A stretch of 64,000 bases of DNA, from positions 186,001-250,000 of the forward strand of contig JABMOM010000020.1 in NCBI GenBank assembly GCA_013204105.1, read 5' to 3'. The stretch's first letter is position 1. Each line of letters starts with the position of its first letter. The position numbers and the translations under genes were made by a program. This document shows positions 9,009 through 17,690 of this stretch, piece by piece. The notes below the pieces were generated by a model. It saw nothing but the letters and a program-made list of their open reading frames with translations, searched no databases and was not told the origin of the DNA. This stretch comes from Flavobacteriales bacterium. GTDB taxonomy: Bacteria > Bacteroidota > Bacteroidia > Flavobacteriales_G > Salibacteraceae.

Positions 9009-11591
9009 ATGGCAGACGGAGAAAAGATCATTAGCGTCAATATTGAGGATGAAATGAAAACCGCCTACATCGACTATTCGATGTCGGTAATTGTGTCGAG
9101 GGCATTACCTGATGTGCGTGATGGTCTTAAGCCGGTGCACAGACGAGTTTTGTTCGGCATGCTGGAACTGGGCGTAATGTCCAACCGTCCTTATAAGAAG
9201 TCTGCGAGGATCGTCGGAGAGGTGCTTGGTAAGTACCACCCACATGGTGACTCTTCCGTTTATGATACGATGGTGCGCATGGCTCAGCACTGGTCGCTGC
9301 GTTATCCACTCGTTGATGGACAAGGAAACTTTGGATCGGTCGATGGTGATAGTCCCGCAGCGATGCGATACACTGAGGCGCGCTTGCGAAAGATTGCAGA
9401 AGAGATGTTGGCCGACATTGACAAGGAAACGGTCGATCATCAATTGAACTTTGATGATTCGCTTCAGGAGCCAACGGTTCTTCCAGCCGGGATCCCGAAT
9501 TTATTGGTGAACGGAACCAGTGGAATTGCGGTAGGTATGGCGACAAACATGCCTCCCCACAACCTTTCCGAGGTGATTGATGGCATCGTGGCTTACATTG
9601 AAAACAATGACATCGACATCCCTGAGTTGATGCAATACGTAAAAGCGCCGGACTTTCCAACGGGAGGTATCATTTATGGATATGAAGGTGTGAAATCAGC
9701 ATTTGAAGAGGGGAGAGGTCGAATCGTGATGCGCGCCAAGACCTTGATCGAAGAGGACGATGACGGACGAGCGACCATCATCGTGACGGAGATTCCTTAC
9801 CAAGTCAACAAGGCAGACATGATTCAGCGCACTGCTGAATTGGTCAATGATAAGAAGATTGAAGGTATTCGTGATATACGTGATGAATCTGACAGAACCG
9901 GTATGCGTATCGTGTATGAACTGAAGCACGATGCGATTCCAAACGTGGTCCTCAACCACTTATATAAGTATACAGCGCTTCAGACTAGCTTTAGCGTCAA
10001 CAACATTGCTCTTGTGAAAGGCCGTCCGCTGGCGTTGAACCTGAGGGAGTTGATCAAGTACTACGTCGAGCACAGGCATGATGTCGTCATCCGGCGAGCC
10101 AAGTACGATTTACGCAAAGCTGAAGAACGCGCCCACGTCTTAGAAGGATTACTCATCGCACTTGACAACATCGAAGCGGTGATTGCTTTGATCCGAGGTT
10201 CAAAGACCCCAGATGAGGCAAGAGAGGGCTTGATGACGGAATTCAAGTTGTCTGAAGTTCAAGCGCGTGCGATCCTAGATATGCGACTCCAGCGATTGAC
10301 TGGACTGGAGCGCGACAAGATTAAAGCCGAGTTTGATGAGCTCATGAAAACCATCACCGGACTTAAGGAATTGTTGGATAATGAAGTCCTTAGAATGGCG
10401 ATGATCAAGGATGAACTCATCGCGATTAAAGAAAAATATGGCGATGAGCGACGGACTGAAATTGTCTATGCCGCTGAAGATTTCCGCATTGAGGACATGA
10501 TTCCAAATGAGGAAGTGGTTGTCACCATTTCACATTTGGGGTATATCAAGCGGACACAACTCAATGAATACCGCACGCAAATTAGAGGTGGGGTTGGAAG
10601 TAGAGGGTCAAGTACAAGGAACGAAGATTTCCTTGAGCACTTGTTTGTTGCCAGCACGCACAACTACTTATTGGTCTTTACGGAGAAAGGTAAATGCTTC
10701 TGGATGCGTGTGTTTGAGATCCCTGAAGGAACCAAAGCTTCCAAGGGAAGAGCCATCCAAAATCTGCTCAACATTGAGCCGGACGACAAGGTGTTGGCCT
10801 ACATCAATGTAGCGGACTTGAACGATGAAGAGTTCCTCAATAGCCATTCAATCATGATGTGTACTAAGAATGGTATCATCAAGAAGACCTCTTTGGAAGC
10901 GTATAGCCGTCCACGGAGCAATGGTATCATCGCCATAGGCATCCGCGAGGGAGACCAATTGTTGGAAGCAAGGCTTACAAATGGTGAAAACCACATCATC
11001 ATGGCGCTCCGTTCTGGAAAAGCCATTCATTTCAACGAGAATACCGTGCGCAACATGGGACGAGGTGCAAGTGGCGTGAAAGGGGTCACCTTGGCGAATC
11101 CGAAAGATGAAGTGGTGGGCATGATTTGCGTCAATGACCCGAGCGAAACCGTGCTGGTAGTTTCTGAAAAAGGATATGGTAAACGTACACTAGTAGAGGA
11201 CTATCGTATCACGAATCGGGGAGGTAAAGGCGTGAAGACACTCAACATAACCGACAAAACGGGTGATTTAATCTCTATCAAGAACGTGAGCGACGATGAC
11301 GATTTGATGATCATCAATCGATCGGGTATCATTATTCGACTTTCCGTTGCTGAATTGCGTGTAATGGGACGTGCTACACAGGGGGTGAGACTCATCAATC
11401 TTCGGAATGGAGATGAGATTGCTGCCGTAGCCAAAGTAGACGCATTGGACGAAGAAGACTTGGTAGATATCGAAGGTCTGGAAGTTGTTGATGGGGCAGA
11501 GGGGACAACGGCATTACCGGAAGAGGATAGTGCTCCAGGTACGGATGATGCCAAGGATACTTCGGAAAGCGATGAAGAAACTGAAGATTAA
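9009..11591 (+). CDS. gyrA: DNA gyrase subunit A
   Basis: An 860-residue type II topoisomerase subunit that cuts and rejoins DNA. The N-terminal start '[23 protein letters not shown]' is canonical. The quinolone-determining region reads '[20 protein letters not shown]', and the catalytic Tyr lies in '[10 protein letters not shown]'. The DNA-wrapping C-terminal beta-pinwheel is present, with the GyrA-box-like '[10 protein letters not shown]' near residue 745. The tail is strongly acidic ([13 protein letters not shown]...). The ATG at 9009 fits the family. ParC is less likely because of the GyrA-box and the N-terminal sequence. It is followed by a TPR gene with its own likely promoter. Confidence 0.96.
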   Translation: MADGEKIISVNIEDEMKTAYIDYSMSVIVSRALPDVRDGLKPVHRRVLFGMLELGVMSNRPYKKSARIVGEVLGKYHPHGDSSVYDTMVRMAQHWSLRYPLVDGQGNFGSVDGDSPAAMRYTEARLRKIAEEMLADIDKETVDHQLNFDDSLQEPTVLPAGIPNLLVNGTSGIAVGMATNMPPHNLSEVIDGIVAYIENNDIDIPELMQYVKAPDFPTGGIIYGYEGVKSAFEEGRGRIVMRAKTLIEEDDDGRATIIVTEIPYQVNKADMIQRTAELVNDKKIEGIRDIRDESDRTGMRIVYELKHDAIPNVVLNHLYKYTALQTSFSVNNIALVKGRPLALNLRELIKYYVEHRHDVVIRRAKYDLRKAEERAHVLEGLLIALDNIEAVIALIRGSKTPDEAREGLMTEFKLSEVQARAILDMRLQRLTGLERDKIKAEFDELMKTITGLKELLDNEVLRMAMIKDELIAIKEKYGDERRTEIVYAAEDFRIEDMIPNEEVVVTISHLGYIKRTQLNEYRTQIRGGVGSRGSSTRNEDFLEHLFVASTHNYLLVFTEKGKCFWMRVFEIPEGTKASKGRAIQNLLNIEPDDKVLAYINVADLNDEEFLNSHSIMMCTKNGIIKKTSLEAYSRPRSNGIIAIGIREGDQLLEARLTNGENHIIMALRSGKAIHFNENTVRNMGRGASGVKGVTLANPKDEVVGMICVNDPSETVLVVSEKGYGKRTLVEDYRITNRGGKGVKTLNITDKTGDLISIKNVSDDDDLMIINRSGIIIRLSVAELRVMGRATQGVRLINLRNGDEIAAVAKVDALDEEDLVDIEGLEVVDGAEGTTALPEEDSAPGTDDAKDTSESDEETED

Positions 11592-11597
11592 TTCAGC

Positions 11598-11627
11598 TTT
11601 GGTCTTGTTGTTGATTAGCTACTTTTG
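11598..11627 (+). promoter_or_regulatory. Promoter of Bacteroidota type ahead of the TPR gene
   Basis: TTTG at 11598-11601 and TACTTTTG at 11620-11627 are separated by 18 bases, which matches the TTTG-N19-TAnnTTTG pattern. The ATG of the next gene is 17 bases downstream. It begins only 7 bases after the gyrA stop codon. Confidence 0.55.
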
Positions 11628-11644
11628 AATTTAAATTTTACATT

Positions 11645-12820
11645 ATGAGAAAGGTCGTAGCACTTGCGCTATTGATGGTAACTGGAAGCGTGGTATTCGC
11701 GCAAGGAGCGAAGGTCTTGAATGCGTACAACTACCTGAATGATGGCGAGTTGTTGAAAGCAAAAGAGCAAATCGAACCTGCGACCGAGCACGAGAAGACA
11801 ATGAATGACGGTAAAACTTGGTATTACCGCGGTCAGATCTTCGAACAGCTTTATTTTTCGGACGATCCCAAGTTTACAGATCAGAAGGAGGGAAGCTTGG
11901 TGGAAGCGGTCAAGTCTTTTGAAAAAGCGATCGAGCTGGGTAGTAAGCGCATCAATATGAACGATGTACAAGACAGGTACACTCGATTAGGAGCGTTTTG
12001 TTATCAAGAAGGAGTAAATTCTTTCAATGCCAACAAGTACGAGGAAGCATTGAACTTTTTTCTGACTTGCAATAGCGTAAGAGAAGGGAATGGAGCGGTG
12101 GATTCTGGTGCGATATACAGTGCGGCTGTTGCTGCCTTAAACGGGAAGATCTACGACAAGGCTGAGGAGAATTTCCGAAAATCGATCGCGATGGATTACC
12201 AAGTTGAAGACAGCTACATCAACTTGGCTAATATGTTCAAAGAGATGAACGCATCTGAAAAGTACAAGGCCACACTCGCTGAAGCACGTAAAGTCTTGCC
12301 GAATAGCCAGGAAATCATCACCGCTGAGATTAATATTTATTTGGAATCGAAAGAGTACGACAAGGCCTTGGCCAACCTAGATCTTGCGATTAAAAACGAT
12401 CCTTCCAACTCGCTCCTTTATTTTGTTCGCGGTAATATTTACGACAGTAAGCAGGCCAGTATGATGACGGGAGAGAAGATGGAGGCATCCAACGAGACCT
12501 TCGAAAAGGCGGAGCGAGATTACCTCAAGGCCTTGGAGATAAAACCAGATTATTTCGATGCAGCTTACAGCGTTGGTGCATTGTATTATAACCGTGGTGC
12601 TGAAATGCTGAACAGAGCCAACCTTATTTCAGATGACGCGGCATACAGAAAGGCCAAGGAAATAGCTGAGGGACAGCTGAATGAAGCGCTCCCATTCTTG
12701 GAAAAAGCGCACGAACTCAACCCTGAAGATGTTAGTACAATGACTTCCTTGAAGGCGATGTATGGGCGTACCAATCAAGTTGATAAGTACAATGAAATGG
12801 ACGAAAAGCTGAAAAACTGA
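11645..12820 (+). CDS. Exported TPR-repeat protein
   Basis: A 391-residue protein with a signal peptide ('MRKVVALALLMVTGSVVFAQ'), then tetratricopeptide repeats over most of its length, for example 'YNYLNDGELLKAKEQIEPA', 'SYINLANMFKEMNASEKYK' and 'YLKALEIKPDYFDAAYSVGALYYNRGAEM'. Such proteins are periplasmic adaptors in Bacteroidota. No catalytic motif is visible. It follows gyrA on the same strand but has its own promoter-like sequence in front and a terminator behind, so it is probably a single-gene unit. Confidence 0.85.
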   Translation: MRKVVALALLMVTGSVVFAQGAKVLNAYNYLNDGELLKAKEQIEPATEHEKTMNDGKTWYYRGQIFEQLYFSDDPKFTDQKEGSLVEAVKSFEKAIELGSKRINMNDVQDRYTRLGAFCYQEGVNSFNANKYEEALNFFLTCNSVREGNGAVDSGAIYSAAVAALNGKIYDKAEENFRKSIAMDYQVEDSYINLANMFKEMNASEKYKATLAEARKVLPNSQEIITAEINIYLESKEYDKALANLDLAIKNDPSNSLLYFVRGNIYDSKQASMMTGEKMEASNETFEKAERDYLKALEIKPDYFDAAYSVGALYYNRGAEMLNRANLISDDAAYRKAKEIAEGQLNEALPFLEKAHELNPEDVSTMTSLKAMYGRTNQVDKYNEMDEKLKN

Positions 12821-12840
12821 TCCTTCATCAACGATGAATT

Positions 12841-12867
12841 AAAGCCTCGACTTGGTCGGGGCTTTTT
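12841..12867 (+). terminator. Rho-independent terminator of the TPR gene
   Basis: Stem AGCCTCGA / TCGGGGCT (one T-G wobble) with loop CTTGG and a following TTTTT run, 20 bases after the stop codon. Confidence 0.85.
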
Positions 12868-12894
12868 ATTGTGCTTAACTTTGATAGGAACCTC

Positions 12895-13386
12895 ATGCAT
12901 TTTAAGCTAGTACATATCGTTGCCACCTTGGCGTTGTTCTTTGCAGCCTCATGCAATAATCCCTGCCGCAAGCTAGATTGTCAAAATGAGGGATTTTGCA
13001 ATGATGGCGAGTGCATTTGCCAGAAGTGGTTCGCAGGAGAAGAGTGCGAATTGAAGTTCAATCGAAACTACACCGGTACATATTACGGAATCTATGAAGT
13101 TGAAAACGGGGTGCAACTGAGAACTTCAGATAGTTTACACCTCAAGGCTGGCGACCTTCCCAATGAATTGATTACTGAAAAAGGCCTCTCACTTCATTTT
13201 GAGTCGGACACCACCTTGCTCATTCCAGAACAAACCTCTAGCACTTCGACCAATTCTTTCGAATATCAAGGAAGTGGAGTCTACAGAGCCGATTACATTT
13301 TGATCGAGTATACCGAACGAAACTCAGAAACGGGCGTCGAGCATCAAGTAAGATTTGAAGGCGTCCGGATTCGGAAGGATAACTAA
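12895..13386 (+). CDS. Lipoprotein with an EGF-like module
   Basis: About 163 residues from the ATG at 12895; the track start at 12871 is a GTG within the preceding terminator and would bury the signal peptide. The N-terminus 'MHFKLVHIVATLALFFAASC' is a lipoprotein signal with lipobox AASC. The next about 35 residues hold six cysteines in an EGF-like pattern ('CRKLDCQNEGFCNDGECICQKWFAGEEC'). The rest is a beta-rich domain of unknown family. GGAA lies just ahead of the ATG. It is predicted to be anchored in the envelope, perhaps at the cell surface; the ligand is unknown. Confidence 0.75.
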   Translation: MHFKLVHIVATLALFFAASCNNPCRKLDCQNEGFCNDGECICQKWFAGEECELKFNRNYTGTYYGIYEVENGVQLRTSDSLHLKAGDLPNELITEKGLSLHFESDTTLLIPEQTSSTSTNSFEYQGSGVYRADYILIEYTERNSETGVEHQVRFEGVRIRKDN

Positions 13387-13391
13387 GCTTC

Positions 13392-13407
13392 GCTGCGCAC
13401 ACGCAGC
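13392..13407. other. Short hairpin between convergent genes
   Basis: GCTGCG-CACA-CGCAGC lies between the convergent stops at 13386 and 13423. It lacks a T-run on either side, so it is not a standard terminator, but it may still mark the 3' ends. Confidence 0.3.
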
Positions 13408-13422
13408 AAAAGACGATAGATA

Positions 13423-13800
13423 TTATTCGACAAACTTTCGAATCCATGTCATTGCCCGTTCCTCATTATCAAACGCTTTGAGTGGTATAGGAGCGCTATG
13501 GACGCGGCTTGCTTCTCGGGCAATTATCTGATGTTCTAGCTTGTCGATCAAGATGGCTGCGGCAGAAAATTTAGGCACATCGTCCTGATTTGAAGTCGCC
13601 ATAATTGCATGAATCGTAATGTCCTTCATCTTGCGGATGTCCATGAGAAAAGGCAGTGGAAAGGTAATTGGCAGGGTATTCCTGACTTCGCTATTTTGGA
13701 TTACGTCCTCCATTGTCATGGTCACATCAGCTTTTAGTCGTGATATGAGAATGCCGTCTTCCAGGAAATATTCAGTGGAGTTTGTTTCAGCTAAGCGCAT
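13423..13800 (-). CDS. STAS-like (DUF7793-type) protein
   Basis: About 125 residues from the ATG at 13800; the longer track start at 13833 is a TTG codon. The pattern 'STEYFLEDGILISRLK', then 'LPFLMDIRKMKDIT', then 'AAAILIDKLEHQIIA' and a final 'FDNEERAMTWIRKF' matches what I recall of the DUF7793 family of Bacteroidota, small SpoIIAA/STAS-like folds. Such domains can act as switch proteins in kinase/phosphatase cascades. A SpoIIE-type phosphatase lies on the same strand about 0.7 kb upstream, which makes a functional link possible but unproven. Confidence 0.6.
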   Translation of the reverse strand: MRLAETNSTEYFLEDGILISRLKADVTMTMEDVIQNSEVRNTLPITFPLPFLMDIRKMKDITIHAIMATSNQDDVPKFSAAAILIDKLEHQIIAREASRVHSAPIPLKAFDNEERAMTWIRKFVE

Positions 13801-13888
13801 AATGGTAGGTCTGTGGTTGTCTGTGTCTTGCAATTTAAAGAAATAGGAGTGGACCAGCGTAATTTACCTACTTAACATAATATACATT

Positions 13889-14023
13889 ATGATCGAACGA
13901 ATAGTTAGGTGGTTTGCAGACTTACCTTACTGGGTTAAGGTAGTAACGCTTCTATTATTTGGCTATACCATTGGATTAGTGTCTCGTGCTTTGGAAATAA
14001 CCTACCTATTACAGCACCAATGA
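13889..14023 (+). CDS. Possible 44-residue membrane peptide (opposite to the next entry)
   Basis: This ORF is too short for the track. It begins 'MIERIVRWFADLPYWVKVV' and continues 'TLLLFGYTIGLVSRALEI', giving one convincing membrane helix with a basic N-terminus. It overlaps the 3' part of the 82-residue ORF on the other strand by 89 bases, and both cannot easily be conserved. There is no clear ribosome site, which is normal in this phylum. The pattern resembles small hydrophobic peptides, but no family is recognised. Confidence 0.35.
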   Translation: MIERIVRWFADLPYWVKVVTLLLFGYTIGLVSRALEITYLLQHQ

Positions 14024-14183
14024 TGACTATAAATAGCCCGTTCCAAAATGTTAGCTTGTAGCCTTTAATGCCACGAGTATAGTATTCATCTTGTAGGTTT
14101 TCTCTATCGTACTTTCGCGCATTCTTTTTAGCCCCGTCTGCAATCATGCGATGCAACCCATCCTCAATATCCTCTTTAGTCAT
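13935..14183 (-). CDS. Small membrane-anchored hypothetical protein
   Basis: An 82-residue ORF with a charged N-terminal half ('MTKEDIEDGLHRMIADGAKKNARKYDREN') and one membrane helix ('TFWNGLFIVIIGAVIGRLF'), then a short amphipathic end. The composition looks like a real protein. It lies in an AT-rich stretch between the STAS-like gene and the sensor phosphatase, all on the minus strand. Family and function are unknown. The opposite-strand ORF at 13889 competes with it. Confidence 0.5.
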   Translation of the reverse strand: MTKEDIEDGLHRMIADGAKKNARKYDRENLQDEYYTRGIKGYKLTFWNGLFIVIIGAVIGRLFPKHETLIQWYSQIIEALLP

Positions 14184-14237
14184 AGCTATTCACATCGAGT
14201 CATAATGGAGTGTTATGCAAAATAGTTCACTTGCAGT

Positions 14238-14272
14238 AAAAATCTTTAGTAGACAAGAGTCTACCGATTTTT
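14238..14272. terminator. Symmetric hairpin with T-runs on both strands
   Basis: AAAAATC-ttta-GTAGAC-aaga-GTCTAC-c-GATTTTT. The inner 6-bp stem is perfect, and the outer AAAAATC/GATTTTT arms give a T-run in either direction. It lies downstream of the sensor phosphatase gene and upstream of the 82-residue ORF on the minus strand. Confidence 0.45.
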
Positions 14273-14282
14273 AATACAAGAC

Positions 14283-14364
14283 GATTGAGGGCTTCAAAAG
14301 GTTGCTTAACGGCTAGGCGCATTAAAATGCTTTGCTAGCCTACAACCTTTTGAAGCCCTCAATC
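14283..14364. repeat. Three-tier inverted repeat (82 bases)
   Basis: Perfect 22-bp arms at 14283-14304 and 14343-14364 (starting GATTGAGGGCTTC), a middle stem GGCTAG/CTAGCC (14311-14316/14335-14340) and an inner stem GCATT/AATGC (14319-14323/14326-14330) with an AA loop. The small internal loops between the tiers are asymmetric. It sits in the otherwise gene-free 275 bases 14184-14458. It has no flanking T-run, no transposase and no visible target duplication. It could be an RNA 3'-end structure, a miniature mobile element or a protein-binding cruciform. Confidence 0.8.
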
Positions 14365-14458
14365 TTGAACTAAGTTACATAACATAACATTATGAGTTTA
14401 ATACGTATCCAAGGGTATAGATCGATGTGCACCATTGCAACAAGCAAATAATCGTGCG

Positions 14459-15490
14459 TCAGAGTCTAACCCCAATAACACAAACATCATCCACCTGTTC
14501 AAGATCTCCTCTCCATGCTTCAAAATGCTCTTCCAACCGCACGCACTGCTCGTGCATATCATAAGATTGCAAGGAAAGCAAAAGATGTTTGAAAGGTTTG
14601 TATTTGAATTTCTTACCCCGTTCACCTCCAAATTGATCGGCATAACCATCGGTGAATGCGTAGAACGTTTCTCCCGATTCTAATGTCAAACGATGATTTG
14701 TGAATGCCTTGGACTCGGCATACATGCCAATCGGCTGTTTGTCGGCTTTAATCTCATGTAGGAAAAATCCCTCTTCATGCAATACCGCATTGCTCGAATC
14801 ACCATTGGCCAGAGAGATCGTCTCTCTTTTGCCTATCACCCATAAGGGATTATGAGCGCCTGCAAACTCTATAATAGTGTTTCCATCTTCTTGCTGTGAC
14901 TCAATTGAAAAGAGCGCGATGTCCATTCCGTCCTTAATGGTGTCATGGACCGAATTCCCAGACAGCTTGTTGTGTTCAAAGCGGGACACGACTAATTCAA
15001 GCGTTTTATCCAGCACATCAGCAGGAGTTATGCGATTAAATTCACGCACAGAGCGCTCAAGTGCTGTGCTACAAACCACGCTTACCATTGCACCAGGAAC
15101 ACCATGACCCGTGCAATCAGCTGCAGCGAATAAGATCTTGGATTGTTCTGGCAGTGTTTCAAACCAATAAAAATCACCCGCTACTATATCTTTCGGCTTG
15201 TACAACACAAAAGAATCTTTCAGGTATGAATTGATTATTTCATCGGTTGGAAGAATGGCCGACTGAATTCGTTTCGCATACGTAATGCTCGACAGGATTT
15301 CTTCGCTTTTGTGCTGTATGATATCTTTTTGATTCCTGATTTCCACCGTTCGCCGATCCACTTCGCGTTCTAGTAATCGCTTCTCAAATAATAGGCGTTT
15401 CGTTCTGTACCTGATAAACGCTGTCATACCGCCAGCAAATACTAACACCATAAACGTATAGAACCACCATTGCATCCAAAATGGTTTCAA
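14459..15490 (-). CDS. SpoIIE-type PP2C phosphatase, C-terminal half of a frameshifted sensor
   Basis: 343 residues from a TTG 'start' inside what should be a continuous protein. A membrane segment ('WWFYTFMVLVFAGGMTAFI') and a coiled coil ('LLEREVDRRTVEIRNQKDIIQ') lead into a PP2C/SpoIIE domain with 'VAGDFYWFETL', 'AAADCTGHGVPGAMVS' and 'FYAFTDGYADQFGG'. The Asp residues for metal binding are present (D in GDF, AADCTGHG, TDGYADQ and DDVCVIGV). It dephosphorylates Ser/Thr phosphoproteins, typically STAS antagonists. The sequence just upstream in the same frame (Y-S-F-T-I-L-K-P-F-W) is the expected linker from the propeller gene. It is therefore the 3' part of one gene with the next entry. Confidence 0.85.
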   Translation of the reverse strand: MKPFWMQWWFYTFMVLVFAGGMTAFIRYRTKRLLFEKRLLEREVDRRTVEIRNQKDIIQHKSEEILSSITYAKRIQSAILPTDEIINSYLKDSFVLYKPKDIVAGDFYWFETLPEQSKILFAAADCTGHGVPGAMVSVVCSTALERSVREFNRITPADVLDKTLELVVSRFEHNKLSGNSVHDTIKDGMDIALFSIESQQEDGNTIIEFAGAHNPLWVIGKRETISLANGDSSNAVLHEEGFFLHEIKADKQPIGMYAESKAFTNHRLTLESGETFYAFTDGYADQFGGERGKKFKYKPFKHLLLSLQSYDMHEQCVRLEEHFEAWRGDLEQVDDVCVIGVRL

Positions 15491-17685
15491 AATAGTGAAG
15501 GAGTACGAAGAATTGGAGGGTAAAGACCATCCCCATTTTCATTGGAAGCGCGCACATAAAAGGTGTAATGCCCTGGAGGCAGGCTCGAATAAGTGGCTAC
15601 CCTACCCTCCGTTTCGAAAGACCATTGTTTATCAAATCCCTCTAGCATGTACTGGTAACGGATCATATCCGGGTCCTTCATCCATATAGCGAGGAAATCG
15701 AAAATGAAATGGCTCTCACTAAAGTTGTAGTCGTACTTCGGGATGAGCTCCCTTGGCTCATACTGCACTCGGAGATTCGTGATCGACACGTTAGGCGTTA
15801 AGGATTCATGGCGTTCCTGATCAAGCTTGACCTTGACAGCACCGTTGATAGACCCCACCCACACTTCATCTCCATGCATTGCGTGCAAGGCATTTAGATT
15901 AGGTTCAAACGAGAAACCTTCTTTCTCAATGGTGAATGGCTTAAATGACTTGGAGCCCAACGCCAAATAGTCCAATCCCAGCCCGTGCATTGCGACGATT
16001 CCACCAGAATAAGATGATTCAAGGCCAAGTATTTCTGAACTGCGAAGGCCCATCTCCTCGCCTACTTGACTTAAGATTCCCTCATCCAATCTAAATAATC
16101 CCTTTTTTTCAGTGGCGAACCAAACATCACCATTCCCTGCGTGGGTTATGGAATATACAGTAGCATCCGATAATTCCTCTACCATCGAGGGAATCCAGTA
16201 TCCTTCATGACAATCGTAAATGCCTACCCCACCTCCATCTGACCCTATCCACAATCTTTGCTCATCATCAATGCTGAGGCAATAGATATAATTACTGGCC
16301 AAGCCTTTCGTTTCTTCTATTTGGACGGCTCGTCCTCCTTCTAGCTTGAAAACCCCATCTCCAAGCGTAGCCAACCATATTCTCCCCTTTAAATCCTCCG
16401 CAATGTCCATTACGTTTGGGTTGAATAGGCCTTCCTTTTCACCTATCTTTTCGATTCCTCTTTCTCCCTGATAGGTAAACAATCCACTCCCAAGAGAACC
16501 CATATAGATGGTGCCATCTGAGGCTTCAAAAAGCGAAACAATTTGCAAAGACTTGTCCTTATCATTTTGCAAGATCAATTCAATGATTTCCGCGCCGGTT
16601 TGATTGTGTGAATACTTCACAACGCCAGCTTCACTTGCTAACCAGAGGTTTCGAGCCTGATCCACTAACACGTCATAGATATTGAGCCCTATTACCCCTT
16701 CGTTTGATAATAAATATTCAATTCCAGAGCCTTTGTACAATGTCAAGCCTTTCCGCGTTCCGATCCAAACGTTGTGCTCTGCATCTGCAAAAACCGCATT
16801 CGTGCGGTTGGAAGTAATACCGTTGATCTCCGAATAACTGCGCCAATTCAATCCGTTGACCGACTCTGAAAGCGTAATAACCCCAGCATCTTTGGTAGCT
16901 ACCCACAGTAGACCATCTTTACTACAGCACATGTCCTCGATCACCCCATGTTGCCATGGGTGTTCAGCGTTGAATTCAATCCTAAATTCATAGGACCGCG
17001 TATCCAAGAAACTCACGCCGTAATCATACATGCCAACGGCAATTGTATGATCATCCCACACCGCTAATGACTGCACAATATTGTCAGGAAGGCCATTTCG
17101 CATACTGTGCACTACACAGGCTAAACTGACCAAGTCCAATTCTGCGATTCCTCCATCCGTCCCTACCCACAGGCGGTTGTCATGAAAGATCACATCATAG
17201 GTGTAATCATCGGGTAAACCATCTTCTACTTGAATCTGGATCAATGTATCAGGCCTTACAATGAATATTCCTTGTCCATAGGTAGCGATTGCCATCATAT
17301 CACCGAGCACGGCGATGGAATTGACGCGCGCATCCAGCGCATTGGTGATCCTATCGTTGACGATGGCAGAAGATTGATTCACTTGAAAAACAAGGCCTTC
17401 GCTTGTTCCAACCCATATATGTCCATTCGCGTTCGTGAGGGCAGTAATTTCTACCTCATTGACCGAATCATTGAGTTGTACAAGCTGAAATTCCACCCCG
17501 TTATAATGGTAGAGGCCTTTTTTGGTGCCGAAGTAAAGGTGATTGATGTCGTCTTGGGCGATTGACAATACCTGTGGAATGTCTTTGGAATTACCAAGGT
17601 CGAAGGATTTGAAATCAGGTGACTGAGCGATGGCAGGACCAAGTCCGAGGAATAGTCCACATAGAACGCATAAAAGTCGACGCAT
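15487..17685 (-). CDS. Two-component-regulator-type beta-propeller sensor, N-terminal part (frameshifted)
   Basis: About 732 residues from the ATG at 17685; the track's first codon is a TTG. A signal peptide ('MRRLLCVLCGLFLGLGPAIAQ') is followed by two seven-blade propellers of Reg_prop repeats, e.g. 'LWVGTDGGIAELD' and 'IWLATLGDGVFKL', and a Y_Y_Y domain ('IRYQYMLEGFDKQW', 'YTFYVRASNENG'). In this family the Y_Y_Y domain runs straight into a membrane helix and an output domain. Here the frame ends after 'YPPILR' in a spurious TPSLF. Adding one base near 15505-15507 restores 'LRYSFTILKPFW' and joins it to the SpoIIE half, about 1,075 residues in all. It is probably co-transcribed with the YceI-like gene, whose stop codon is 6 bases ahead. 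Confidence 0.85.
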   Translation of the reverse strand: MRRLLCVLCGLFLGLGPAIAQSPDFKSFDLGNSKDIPQVLSIAQDDINHLYFGTKKGLYHYNGVEFQLVQLNDSVNEVEITALTNANGHIWVGTSEGLVFQVNQSSAIVNDRITNALDARVNSIAVLGDMMAIATYGQGIFIVRPDTLIQIQVEDGLPDDYTYDVIFHDNRLWVGTDGGIAELDLVSLACVVHSMRNGLPDNIVQSLAVWDDHTIAVGMYDYGVSFLDTRSYEFRIEFNAEHPWQHGVIEDMCCSKDGLLWVATKDAGVITLSESVNGLNWRSYSEINGITSNRTNAVFADAEHNVWIGTRKGLTLYKGSGIEYLLSNEGVIGLNIYDVLVDQARNLWLASEAGVVKYSHNQTGAEIIELILQNDKDKSLQIVSLFEASDGTIYMGSLGSGLFTYQGERGIEKIGEKEGLFNPNVMDIAEDLKGRIWLATLGDGVFKLEGGRAVQIEETKGLASNYIYCLSIDDEQRLWIGSDGGGVGIYDCHEGYWIPSMVEELSDATVYSITHAGNGDVWFATEKKGLFRLDEGILSQVGEEMGLRSSEILGLESSYSGGIVAMHGLGLDYLALGSKSFKPFTIEKEGFSFEPNLNALHAMHGDEVWVGSINGAVKVKLDQERHESLTPNVSITNLRVQYEPRELIPKYDYNFSESHFIFDFLAIWMKDPDMIRYQYMLEGFDKQWSFETEGRVATYSSLPPGHYTFYVRASNENGDGLYPPILRTPSLF

Positions 17686-17690
17686 TCGAA

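Noticed and set aside
9127-9660. 177-residue minus ORF opposite gyrA
   Set aside because: Shadow frame; its composition (Cys, Arg, Ser, Pro rich) is typical of antisense reading of a conserved gene.
13870-13920. attC-like pair ACTTAAC...GTTAGGT
   Set aside because: The two heptamers fit the consensus, but they are only about 30 bases apart and the fold between them is poor. Chance is likely in AT-rich sequence.
14283-14364. Integron attC site
   Set aside because: The three-tier fold and a GCTTAAC-like heptamer recall attC, but the matching GTTRRRY partner is missing in the right place, the 22-bp outer arms are perfect, and no integrase or cassette array is visible.
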